From Salticus scenicus (taxonomy: Eukaryota; Arthropoda; Arachnida; Araneae; Salticidae), in the NCBI GenBank assembly GCA_963930645.1, contig OZ005649.1, positions 41,630,664 through 41,694,663 of the forward strand: a stretch of DNA of 64,000 nt, read 5' to 3'. Positions within the stretch are counted from its first letter, which is position 1. Every line of letters starts with the position of its first letter. Shown here piece after piece: positions 53,017 to 63,653 of this stretch. Made by a program: the position numbers and the translations under genes. The notes beneath the pieces are model-generated. The model made no database searches, was not told the origin of the DNA, and saw nothing but the letters and a program-made list of their open reading frames with translations.

Positions 53017-54315
53017 CATACATACATATATTCACACGCACGACTGCATACATGTACACTTTAGGTTTTCAGTTACTGTTACACCGTCACGGACTGTGTT
53101 ACAGACCAAATTTAAGGGTTAATTATTCAATAGTTACCTATAATTATGTACACATTAGACGATCAATCTTCGAAGTGATTGCATAACCTTTACAGTTAAA
53201 ATTTAGTGGTGGCTATCGAATAAAAAAATTCGTTAAATTTGGCAACGCTGGTCACGGAAATGACTCCATGGTAATAGCTGTAGTTTTCTGGATAAACTAG
53301 TGCCTAATGCTCTTGCTCAAAGAATAATGGTATATGACTATTACTGAGGTAAATTACTATTGCGTGTATTAAAAACTTTCCTGCGTCTATGTATAATATT
53401 TTTAATTTTGTTTATCAAAATTATTTCAACTATCTTTGTTCTCTACTTTGGAGACATTTTACTTAAAAAGAAAAAAAAAAGCATTTGCAATATGTTTAAT
53501 TAGAATTATAGTTAATTTAAACCTAAACATGTTTAATTCATTTTAATTTGATATTGAATCAAATGAGAAAACAAAAACTTTTTTTAATTTATTCTTAATT
53601 TGTTTTTCATTTGTTTTTCATCTGTTAAAAAATTAGATTCGAAAACGAAAAGTAAAAAAAAAATATATATATCTGACGCGGTTGTAACTTCTGCGAAACA
53701 AAAGAAATGTTTTTCAATTTAATTTGACAACATAAAAAGAGATAAACATGCTACAACATCATGTTTTTTTTTTTTTTTTTTTTTCAGATAAGACATGCTA
53801 ATTTGTGTTAATTATAGCAGAGTTTTTTTTTTTTTTTTCTATTTCTTTATTTGACAAAGTCTTGTATTTTGTTACCAATAAAACAAATTAAAAAGAATTT
53901 CGAATTTACAAAACAATGTTTATTTTTATGCATACGCACACTAAAAAAAGAAAGAAAGAAAGAAAAGTTAAAAGAAAAATAAAGAAAAAGGAACGCATTT
54001 GTTGTGTTACAATAACATGTCATTTTTAAAATCCTTTCCATCTTTACAAATTTTTAATTCCACAAAAACAGGTATGGTTATTGAAAATATGTCTTTATTA
54101 GGGAAAAAATACGTATTTTTTTATTTTCAAAATTTAATTTACATAAAACAAAAAATAGTTATATATAAATAAATAAATAAAACATTCACACAATTTCTTC
54201 TTTTTTAAAATCAAAGTTTAACCAAATATTTTTGTACATTTATAATAGTTAAACGACTGTTTTTTTTTTTTTTTTTTTTTTTTTATTGCATGCGCGCAAA
54301 ACTATCACCATTGTT

Positions 54316-54349
<34 letters not shown>

Positions 54350-55633
54350 GAAAGAAAAGAAAAGAAAAAAATTAATAGGAATTTTCACTTTATTTAATTA
54401 TTAAAAGACATTACAAAAATATATAAAAAAATCTATTAAAGTTTTACATGTCCAAAAAGTTCTAAATTTGGCAACTATATTTTTAATTATTACTTTGAAT
54501 AGGTACCAACACTCCTGTTTTTTTCTGGGAGATTCCATACCAAAAAAGTTCTGTAAAATTTTTCCATATATCCAAGATGAAAGAGTTCTGCATTTTTTTT
54601 TTGCCGCCAGTCCTTTTTTACAAAAATTTCTAACATATGAAATCACAAAAATAACTGTAAAAACATGGTAAAAATTTCTATATAAAAATACTTGTGGTAG
54701 AAAAAGCGAAACACTTTCATCCTTGATACACTTAATCCTAATAAAAAATATGACAAATATCTGTTAAAAACACTGTGATGCTAAGTCTTATTTAAAAATT
54801 CGAAATGTTAGCAGCAATGATATTGAATATTTAATTTAGTAACTATAAATCTATTTAAATTTCTATAATTTATTATATACAAAATTTAGTTAAAATTGTG
54901 TAAAAATCTAAATAACTTGTAGTTTTAAAACATAAGTGTGTGCATGAAGTGCCCATATAGAGGTAAAAATTTTGGCTGTGTAACCGTATTTAAATATTTA
55001 ATATTTAATGTAAATTTTTCTCATATATTTAAACCGTATAGCAAATTGCATATTAGAACTAGTCTTCGAAAATATCGCTAAGTAGTCATTCATCTTCCCA
55101 TATTTACGTGTAACTACAGGCCTTGCAGCGTTTCTAAATTTTACGCCAGTTAATTGTATTGACACCACTGTTGTCAATAATAAATTTTTGTTAGGTGTTA
55201 TAATGCTAAAACATGTCTAAACATTATTTGAAAAAATACTATTTTATCATGATGGTGACAATATAATAAAATGCGATTAAAGCTTTCGGATTGCTGCAAA
55301 GCCTGGTAACTATTTAAAAAAATTATATAAATTTAAAAATATATACAATTTGAATATTTTGTTTTCAGATATTAATTAAATTAGAATAAAAAAATCTATT
55401 TTTATTTGTTTATTTTATTTTATTTTTTAAATGAGAATCGGAATACAGATTATTTTAATGAATTTTTACAGTTGTGCAATTTTTCATAAAATATTTTATT
55501 ATTATTATTATTATTTATGATTTAAAAGGACTAAAATATTTTATTAAATGCCGTTAGACAAAGAATGATTTACTACTAGATTTATTTTTTTTTCTTTAAT
55601 GTAAAAAATGTGAAACGATTATTTGTGTTTGCT

Positions 55634-55670
<37 letters not shown>

Positions 55671-55734
55671 GAAAGTATTTAAAAAAATCCTTTTCATGTT
55701 AAAATTAAATATAGGTCATTTATAGTTTGAAAAC
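52830..55734. other. AT-rich spacer with microsatellites and a hairpin-module fragment
   Basis: (AT)n at 52982-53011, a fragment of the shared hairpin module at about 53195-53262 (GGTGGCTATCGAATAAAAAA, AATTTGGCAACGCTGG), T tracts near 53765-53784 and 54260-54284, (AAAAG)n near 54316-54370 and (AT)n at about 55637-55669. Nothing coding is recognised. Confidence 0.5.
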
Positions 55735-55957
55735 TAAATTTTCTGTACGCACTTTCATATTACAAATGGATATAATATTTTAATTATGCTCTTTCTAATC
55801 AAAGTTATTTGTATCTATAATATATTGTTTGTACAAATATGTATAATGAGTATATAAGAAGAAATATATAACAGACGAATTGTGAAAGAAACGCCCACTG
55901 GTGGACCTATAGATTTTGGAATATCATGAATCTACGTCAGCAGTCGTGAAAGTGTTT
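55735..55957 (-). mobile_element. TTAA-family (piggyBac-like) MITE, decayed copy
   Basis: TACAAATGGATATAATATTT, GAAACGCCCACTGGTGGACC and ATCTACGTCAGCAGTCGTGA then AAGTG correspond to the right two thirds of the 303-bp family. Left end not recognisable. Confidence 0.55.
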
Positions 55958-56425
55958 ACATGAGTACATAAAATACATTTGCTTTATAATGCAACATTTT
56001 GGAGTAACGCCCAAAGGCGGGGTTTTCTGTTCAATATAGGAAAACATGCCGTCTGAATTGCGTTAAATATACTACCTAAAAAGCAAATCTGCGCAGTAGT
56101 GTCAACAGACAGAGTGTAATATAACTAATGATGCCAAGAAAAAAATAACACGATTACATAAAAGAAAAAACTAACGCAACGTACTAAAAATTAAAGTTAA
56201 AACGCAAATACTATGTGATCCGTCCAAAAAAGTCCTAATGGAGAAACGTAAATCTACGTGTCTGTCCTAGGAAGTCAAAGTGGAAAAACGTAAATTTACG
56301 TGACCCGGCCACTAAGTGTTCAAATGTGTTTTAAGGTTAGTGTTTACTATAAGAGGAATTTAATTGCCATGTATGACTTTTTATATTACACAATTGTCGT
56401 TCTCATGTTTCTTTATCTACTCTTT
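55958..56425. other. Spacer with two ACGTAAA-TTTACGT palindromes
   Basis: GAGAAACGTAAATCTACGTG (about 56240) and GGAAAAACGTAAATTTACGT (about 56281) form a direct pair of palindromic sites about 41 bp apart, next to a piggyBac-like relic. Confidence 0.4.
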
Positions 56426-56640
56426 AACTACATTTCTTGCGACTATGGAAGCATCTGCGCAAGTGCGGATTCAGCGAGTCCACTAGTAAAATAGGGGAGA
56501 CAAGCTTTTCGTTGAGAGAAAATAAGTGATAAGGGATTACCGAATGAGTGGATGTTTACTAAATTCAAACCTGTTGGTCACCTTGGAAACCCTCCAAGAT
56601 TTTCGACTCGCCCTCACTGCTAGGCGAAGGAAACGTGGTT
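56426..56640. mobile_element. MITE with AACCACGTTTC ends, copy 2 (inverted)
   Basis: AACTACATTTCTTGCGACTA on the left and GGCGAAGGAAACGTGGTT on the right. Inverse of 16398-16619 over nearly its full length (for example TAGTAAAATAGGGGAGACAA). Confidence 0.65.
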
Positions 56641-57051
56641 ACACAATATAATATATTAAAACAAAGCAAAAAGTAGCATTTAGAACTGGCTCAAAGATTT
56701 CTGCGCATGCTCAGGGAGGCGAATTTTGATCTTTAGAAAGTATTGTACTTTATTATACAGGAACTATTACTTGCTCTTGATGATTTTTTTTCTTTCTTTT
56801 AATGACATATTTATGTTTTGCATCAGGTATGAAGGAATTTATCATTTTTATTATAATCTTACTACACAATGGTTTTGCTATAATCATTGATGTTTATAAT
56901 TAAAATTTCATAAGCTTTTGTGACATAAATTCATGAAGTAGTGAAATATGTAAAATATTTTTTATTTAAATAGTATGTAAATAAAATTATAATGATTATT
57001 GTTATTATCGCTAAAATATGATTATACAGACAAAATATTTGTAATTAAAGG

Positions 57052-57248
57052 CATAGATGCCAACATTTTAATTAATTTCGGAGTATTTTTAGCCCCACCT
57101 TTTTTTATACCACTTATTTTTTAAGGATATATATCTATTATATTATCGAAGTTATATATATCGGAGAAAATTTTTCTTTTAATAAAGTGTGCGAAATAAG
57201 CGCGGGGCTAAAAATACTCCGGAATAAATTAAAATATTGGCATCTATG
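57052..57248. mobile_element. CCGCC-type MITE copy 14
   Basis: CATAGATGCCAACATTTTAA and TTAAAATATTGGCATCTATG are inverted; AGCCCCACC and GCGCGGGGCTAAAAATACTC inside. Confidence 0.75.
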
Positions 57249-57249
57249 T

Positions 57250-57484
57250 TAACCCGTTAGTAGTCGCTATAGACAGCGCCACCTATTACAGATTGCGCAC
57301 TTGTTATTTAACTGTCACCAATAATTTTAAGAAGTGATGTGATCAACGTTTCTTTGATTTTATTCGCGTTTTATATATATAAAATGCCACTTGTAAACAT
57401 TTTTGGTGGCTATTGATTAAAAAAATCTGGCAACACTGAAGGATGGGCGGCAAATCGACCAATTAGCGACTACTAACGGGTTAC
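57250..57484. mobile_element. MITE with AACCCGTTAGTAGTCGCTA ends and inner hairpin module
   Basis: TTAACCCGTTAGTAGTCGCT and the inverse AGCGACTACTAACGGGTTA. The middle is the shared module: TAACTGTCACCAATAATTTT, AAGAAGTGAT and TTTTTGGTGGCTATTGATTA, followed by TCTGGCAACACTG. No ORF. Confidence 0.7.
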
Positions 57485-57487
57485 AGG

Positions 57488-57696
57488 CATATTTGCCAAC
57501 CATCTCATTAATAACCGTACAATTGTTAACGCCCCTTTTTTCACACCACTTTATTTTTTGAGTAATTCTCTCCAAATGCTGTTACGATTAAATAAGAATA
57601 AAATTACTCTAAAAACTGACTCGTGTGAAAAAAAAAAAAAAAAAAAGGCGGGTACTAAAAATTATACAGTTCATAATGAGATGATTGGCAAGTATG
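57488..57696. mobile_element. CCGCC-type MITE copy 15
   Basis: CATATTTGCCAACCATCTCA and TGAGATGATTGGCAAGTATG ends. TACAGG (57482-57487) and TAAAGG (57697-57702) are a 6-bp duplication with one change. Confidence 0.7.
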
Positions 57697-57894
57697 TAAA
57701 GGGAATTAAAAATTAATTTCTCATACGATTCTTAATACAAACACAAAAGTAAATATTCCTTTCACATCTCTATACATAACGGATAAAATACGGTGTACTA
57801 TTCATAGACGCCAACACTTCATACCAATATTTTCAGTAAAATTCAAAAGTTTAAATCGCAGAAACATTTTAATTTATTTTGAAAAAAATTGATG

Positions 57895-58095
57895 GTAACC
57901 GAAACTGCCCCCTTTTCTAATTTGTTCCGTTGCATTATAGTTACTTGCTCTTTTCTTTTTATATCACATTTTTTGAAAGGTAATTTTCTTCTTATTTAAT
58001 AAAAATAAAAAATAAAAAGGCATTAGAGAAAAAAACGGCATTGTGAAAAAGAAGGCGGGCACTAAAAAGCTACGGAATAAATGCAGATTTGCCAA
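57895..58095. mobile_element. CCGCC-type MITE copy 16 (diverged)
   Basis: AATTTGTTCCGTTGCATTAT and AAGGCGGGCACTAAAAAGCT then ACGGAATAAATGCAGATTTG; TATATCACATTTTTTGAAAG inside. Confidence 0.5.
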
Positions 58096-58285
58096 GTTTT
58101 ACAGTTTATTTTGAAGCATTGTTAGCGCCGACTTTTTTCATACCAATTTTTTGAGAGTATTTCTTTCTTGTTTAATCGTAGTTAAATGTTGTAGAAAATT
58201 ATTCTATAAAAAGTATTGTGAAATAAAAACTACCCTAAAAATGTCCCGGAGTAAACTATAAAAGTTTGTAAATAACTCTGTAAGC
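58096..58285. mobile_element. CCGCC-type MITE copy 17 (diverged)
   Basis: AGTTTTACAGTTTATTTTGA, AGCATTGTTAGCGCCGACTT on the left; TCCCGGAGTAAACTATAAAA on the right. Directly follows copy 16. Confidence 0.55.
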
Positions 58286-59843
58286 GAGAAATATAGGCAA
58301 GCCCGGTGTAATAAACATTAGAATATGTAAAAAGAATTAGAAATATGTAAATTTTTGTAACTATAAACAAAGCATTTTGGCTATAACTAATTATTCAAAA
58401 TGTAATTTAAAAAAAAGTAAGAAAAAGTCAGTAAAAAAATGTCTTTATTATTTTATTTGAATGATCAATATTGTATTATTCAGAAATAAATAAATAAATA
58501 ATAATAAAATAAAACAATAAAACGTATAAAATAATATAACATGTAAAATTGTATAAATAAAATAATTATTTTTTTAATAACATAAATTATCATCAAATAA
58601 TGCCGCTAAGGAATTACGTAAAAGAAAATATCATTTAAGAAAAAAAAATTAAATTACTGTAAAAAATAGAGATTCAACCTTTTATTAGAAAATGTAATAA
58701 TTAGACAAATGTGCCTGTAACCAATTTTTTGCTGTTAAATTTCACTAATTTAACCCTTTGACGGTCCTATTTAATCTCACTCCTCTATGTTGTGTTGCCA
58801 AATTTAGGTATTTTTTATTAGTACCCATCACTAAATTTTAACTGTAACAGTTGCCACTCAGTGTTGCCAGACTTCGCGAATTTTTTATTCAAGAGTCACC
58901 AATATTTTTGAGAAGTGATATTTGATATACATAATCGACATTTCTTCGATTCGATTCGCTTTTTATGTATATCAATTACCACTTCTAAAATTTATTGATG
59001 GGTATTCAACTGTTTGAATGCTGAAGCATTTTCTGAAGTTCATCATTAAATTGCTATAGCTATTTCAGGCCTCAATAAAAGTTTTTCCGGTGTGAATATT
59101 TAATTTCAGTTTTGTAAATAATTCGAAACCCGATCATGCCAACTGGAAAACCACGCCTTGCAGTAAAAATTAAAAAAAAAATCCACGTAAGCAGAAAGCG
59201 AAAGGAAATGTATAAATGTGTATATTTATGCCTAAATTATTTACCCTCGATATCTCTTTCTACAGAAATAAAATATGAAATTTTCTAATGATCTATAAAA
59301 ACACACCTAATTAATGAAAACCACGCCTTACTGTGGCCAATGTAAATGGCCAATTTAAGGATCATTAAAGGATGAATAAAAACAAAAAAACGTGTTTTAC
59401 CATTAATAATTGTTCACACACAATGTTTTACGAAAATTTAGGACCAGCGAAAAAATCCAATTTTGTTTTCGAAAGATGCAATACAGCGTAGTAAAGGGCG
59501 TATTTTGACAAATTTTAATCGAGTCTCCGCCCTTTCTTATTTTTTTCCAACTTATTTCACAAATATAATTATATATATTGTTAAAATGATGAAACGAGCG
59601 CCGTAATATTGTATGCTTCAAAAGTCATGTTAGATAGTTCTCTTTCGAAAGAAATACATTTAATTGATTTCAGTGATTAGAGTATTGACGTAGTTTTCTG
59701 GTAATATTTTTTGAGCACTAAAAAAAATAAAAAAAAATAAAACATAATCACTCATGCAATTGCCAGTTAATTTATTAATTCTGTTTATGTTTTACAAATA
59801 AATAATGAAAGAAAAGAATTTTATAAAATAAATAAACAAATAT
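58286..59843. other. Spacer holding one hairpin-module copy
   Basis: At about 58800-59035 lie CCCATCACTAAATTTTAACT, GTGTTGCCAGACTTCGCGAA, TTATTCAAGAGTCACCAATA, GAGAAGTGATATTTGATATA and the inverted TTACCACTTCTAAAATTTAT: one module copy next to half of another. No gene seen. Confidence 0.5.
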
Positions 59844-59857
59844 ATATAGAGAGAGAG

Positions 59858-60066
59858 GTTGGTTGGTTGGTTGGAGGATTAAGGCCGATTGACTCCTTAT
59901 GTGTCCTAGGCCTATAGGGGAATGCCCTCCGTGGGGGTCTTTCTAAGGGGTCCTAGCCCGTATTTACGCGAGTTTCGGAGGAAACCACGGAAAACTCCGA
60001 ACGGCTAGGTCGATGAGCGCGACCTGGGATCGAACCCGGCACCTCCCATCTACCAGCTTTGAGCGC
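59858..60066 (-). mobile_element. tRNA-derived SINE with 14-bp target duplication
   Basis: On the minus strand the head has a B-box-like CCGGGTTCGATCCCAGG (60023-60039), followed by a central part with CCGTGGTTTCC and ends in a CCAACCAACCAACC tail. A TGGTAGATGGG stretch precedes the B box, so the 5' tRNA part is shortened. ATATAGAGAGAGAG is directly repeated at 59844-59857 and 60067-60080. Central GTGGTTTTCC-type domains occur in several arthropod tRNA SINEs; this likeness is from memory and only suggestive. Confidence 0.75.
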
Positions 60067-60082
60067 ATATAGAGAGAGAGAG

Positions 60083-60250
60083 CTGCTAACCTAATCCGGT
60101 TAATCGTTAGTACCGCCCATTTTTCTACACCACTTAAATTTTAGAGTATTTGTTTTCTTAATCATCCTATATATATTTGAAGAAAATTACTGTATTTAAG
60201 TGGTGTAGAAAAATGGCCGGTACTAACAATTTGCCAGATTAGGGTAGGAG
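60083..60250. mobile_element. CCGCC-type MITE copy 18, near-perfect hairpin
   Basis: CTGCTAACCTAATCCGGTTA, GTTAGTACCGCCCATTTTTC and TACACCACTTAAATTTTAGA are inverted in the right half (ACTTAAGTGG-type, GAAAAATGGCCGGTACTAAC, CCAGATTAGGGTAGGAG). A subfamily with better preserved arms. Confidence 0.7.
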
Positions 60251-61540
60251 CTCGGTACATATATATATATATTTACTTCTTGTAAAAGAGAATAATGAAA
60301 AGATAATGTTTGCCAACTGTGTTTTGGTTCTGAATGGTTGATTTTATTTACGAAAAAAAATTAAATAAAAATTCCGGTGATATCTGAATTGTGCCTCTCG
60401 CAGCACGATAGCGCTGCTTCGCAGTTTTCGAGACTGAACATTGCTGCGCTATCGCGCTGCTTAGCAGTCAATCGCTTAATAAAAAAGTCGCGCAATTTGG
60501 CAGCACTGTTGCCACTTCGAAAGTTATCGTCTATTATCTATATGAAATATCACTCCTCAAAATTATTGGTGATAATTGAATAAAAGAGTCTCTAAATTTG
60601 GCAATAATGTTTACAGCATTTTAGATCGTTAGGGCTGGCAAAGGCTTAATGGTGCTTCTGCTTGCTACTAAATTGGGGAAACATAGCACACAAAATTTTC
60701 AGAAATGTGTTTGCTACAGCTGCCAGCTTTTACGATTTTTTGGTCCAGGAAATTTTCAAAAGAAAAAAAAAAATGTTATTTTTGTAACAATTTTTATTCA
60801 TTAAAGAAAGTAAAAAAGGGTACTAAATTTTTCCTGTAGCCAAATAAAGAATGAAAATTGGCAACTATGGTGTTTGCAACTAAGCACGATAGCTACCAAA
60901 TAACATTTTTCCTTCTTTAGATTTCACACCGGAAATTGTCTAAAATAATTTTTCATAAATAGAAAAAATAATAAATAAGCATATAGAATATAATACATGG
61001 TACGAGTACCGCTGTTTTAACTTAACCTTCCGCTCTTATATTTATATTAAATACCGAAATTCTACAGTATGTACAGATTCCACAAAGGGTAAATTGGATA
61101 CCACAATTTTTTTACAGTAATTTTACAATACATGTTAAGGAATATCAATTATTAGTCAAGTTTTAAATTACTATATAAAAATAGTAATATTCAGATTTTC
61201 CTTTGTGAGAAACTTGACAGTTCTACCCCACATTGCTATTTTTATAGATGATATATTTTTTATTTTTTTGATGATTAGTCATATATTATGTATGTCAAAT
61301 ATCACTTCTCAAAATTATCGGTGACTATTGAATAAAAGAGTCGCAAAGTTCGGCAACACTGAACCTTGATACTATCTTTCCTTGATCCGTTACGTTGAAA
61401 AGTGTTATACAGAGTGATGGTAGAATCACGGAAAAGGGAGAAACCGAAGTATGTATGAAAAATTCAAAAGTAATTCTTAAATATTCAAAATGGAAATAAT
61501 GCTTTGAGTCTGTTAAATATTTTGTTTAGCCTTGATAATT
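60251..61540. other. Spacer with two partial hairpin-module copies
   Basis: Partial modules at about 60490-60615 (ATCACTCCTCAAAATTATTG, GTGATAATTGAATAAAAGAG) and 61285-61370 (ATCACTTCTCAAAATTATCG, GTGACTATTGAATAAAAGAG, GGCAACACTG). At 60390-60470 AGCGCTGCTTCGCAG and its near copy form a small inverted pair. No gene recognised. Confidence 0.5.
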
Positions 61541-62041
61541 ATCACTGGATTTTCCGGTGTATAACGCGCAGTTTGTTTAATCAGTTATACACCGGAAATT
61601 TAAATTTACCGTAAAAGCTATCTTTTAACCAAAGCCTCTCCGCGTGGCGAGGAAACTTGCAACAGTTCAAGCGGTAGACAGCGCCACCTGGTACAGATTT
61701 TGCGATTTTTTTATTCAACTGTCACAAATAATTTTAAGAAGTGATATATCATATATATAATCGACGTTTCTTCGATTCTATTCGCCTTTTATATATCAAA
61801 TCCCACGTTTAAAAATGTTTCGTGGCTGTTGAATAAAAAATTTGCGCAATCTGTACCAGGTGGCCCTGTCTACCGCTTGAACTGTTGCTAAGTTTCCGAG
61901 CCACGCGAAATGCATCTAGTTTAGGAGGCTATGTTTTATCAAGCTTTTGTTTCTTACATACATAGCTTTATTTGTAAATTAAATTTTCTGGTGTGTAACA
62001 CACTTATGTGACCCGCGCGTTATGCGCCAGGAAACACGGTA
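61541..62041. mobile_element. Long-hairpin MITE, about 500 bp, with inner hairpin module
   Basis: Outer arms GGTGTATAACGCGC and GCGCGTTATGCGCCAGGAA are inverted. Inner arms (GCGTGGCGAGGAAACTTGCA, ACAGTTCAAGCGGTAGACAG, CGCCACCTGGTACAGATT) are matched almost perfectly by the right side (ACCAGGTGGCCCTGTCTACC, GCTTGAACTGTTGC, GAGCCACGCG). The centre is the shared module. No ORF. Confidence 0.7.
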
Positions 62042-62150
62042 TCTTTTTTATGTAAAATGATAAAATTCTGAATTTAATTTTAAAAGTTATTAAGAGCGTC
62101 TGCATTGTAAAATTTTCGAATATTAGTTTTTATTATAGAATAGGTTAACC

Positions 62151-62334
62151 CATACTTGCCAACATTCTAGTTAATATACCGTAAAATTTTTGATATCCTC
62201 TTTTTTATTCACAATAATTTTATTCTTAGTAAATCGCAATTACTTTTGGATAAAATTATTTTTAAAATAAACTGGTGTGGAAAAAGGGGAGTGTACTGAT
62301 AATTTTACAGAATATTAATATATTGGCATGTATG
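62151..62334. mobile_element. CCGCC-type MITE copy 19, CATACTTG subfamily
   Basis: CATACTTGCCAACATTCTAG and AATATATTGGCATGTATG ends; TAAACTGGTGTGGAAAAAGG inside. Confidence 0.65.
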
Positions 62335-62439
62335 AGTAGAGTAAATCTATTGAAAAACAAGATAATTCCAGTTATTTAAAATAAACTTCCATCAGAATTT
62401 GCGGACAAGTTTTAAGTAAAAGAAGTGAGTTTATTTTTC

Positions 62440-62477
<38 letters not shown>

Positions 62478-63448
62478 TTTCTGAATCTTAAAAATAAAAT
62501 TTTGTTAAAAGTTTCTTGGACGATGCTTGCAGTTGGGGATTAAAATTAGGTAAAGTATAATATGTAGCACCTCCCTTTATAGGGTTAAAAAAGTTATTAT
62601 GTTAAAAATCTGCATGTTAATGATAGAAATTCGTAAAAGAATTTTTTTAAGGAAACGCTAGTTTTCCGTTTTGATTTATTTAAAAGTACTATAGATATGT
62701 TAAATAATTAGTTTATTTTCTTTCTAACTTCAATTTCTTTTTAATACGATAAATTTATAAATTTATTTATAGAAAACTTTATACGAACGTATGCATAATA
62801 ATAAGTATTTAATTAATATTAAATTATCATTGGAATGTTAATAAAATGCATGCGCAAGTGGAAATATTTTTATTCACATTCCTATTCTCACTTATCAAAG
62901 TTAAGTGCATATTTTACGTTAGTTTTTCAAGCACATAATTGCAGAATCTATAAATCGGATTTCCATGTCTTCATTTAAAGATTAACAAGAAGTAAAGAAG
63001 TACTTAACATTTTATAAAGTTCCTGAATTCAGTGATTAACAGATTTTATCGCATGATAATCGTACACACAGAATGCTTTCATCGAAGAGATGTATTAAAT
63101 TACGTATCAATAGGTTTTTCTCTTTCGATGCATTCTCTAACTGCTTCCAGCTCTTCAAGCTTCTTTTTTTTTTTTTTTTTTTTTTTTTAACCAATTAAAT
63201 GTTAGGGAGAAGATGTTTTAAAGTTTTCTGTTTTGTTTTGTTGTTTATTACGGTAGTGTTTTTAAAGATTTAAAATAAAATCTTTACACATCAGTGATAA
63301 GACAGGATGATGAGTTTGTTTAATAATAAACTTCATGAAACTAATACATTGAACGTATTGATTTTTATTCAAATTTTCGAAATTTAGATTTTATCACACT
63401 TACATGAATTGGAATCTGAAAATCAGGTTTTTGTCGGTTGGTCTCTAT
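62335..63448. other. AT-rich spacer, no gene seen
   Basis: T/C-rich tract at about 62440-62480 and T tract at about 63165-63188. Nothing recognised. Confidence 0.5.
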
Positions 63449-63653
63449 CAGAGTTGCCAACATTTTAATTTATTCCGGAGTATTTTTAGCCCTCTCTTTT
63501 TTTCATACCATTTTTTTTAAGAGTGTATATTTTTTTTTCTTATTTTTTCGTAGTTTTATATTGCAGAATATAATTCAATAAATAAAATGGTGCGAAATAA
63601 AGGCGGGGCTTAAAATTATGCAGAATAAATTAAAATTGTTTGCAACAATGCTG
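63449..63653. mobile_element. CCGCC-type MITE copy 20
   Basis: CAGAGTTGCCAACATTTTAA then TTTATTCCGGAGTATTTTTA on the left; AAAGGCGGGGCTTAAAATTA, GCAGAATAAATTAAAATTGT and GCAACAATGCTG on the right. Confidence 0.7.

Noticed and set aside
52982..53040. Possible regulatory TATA cluster
   Set aside because: It is an (AT)n microsatellite followed by CATA repeats.
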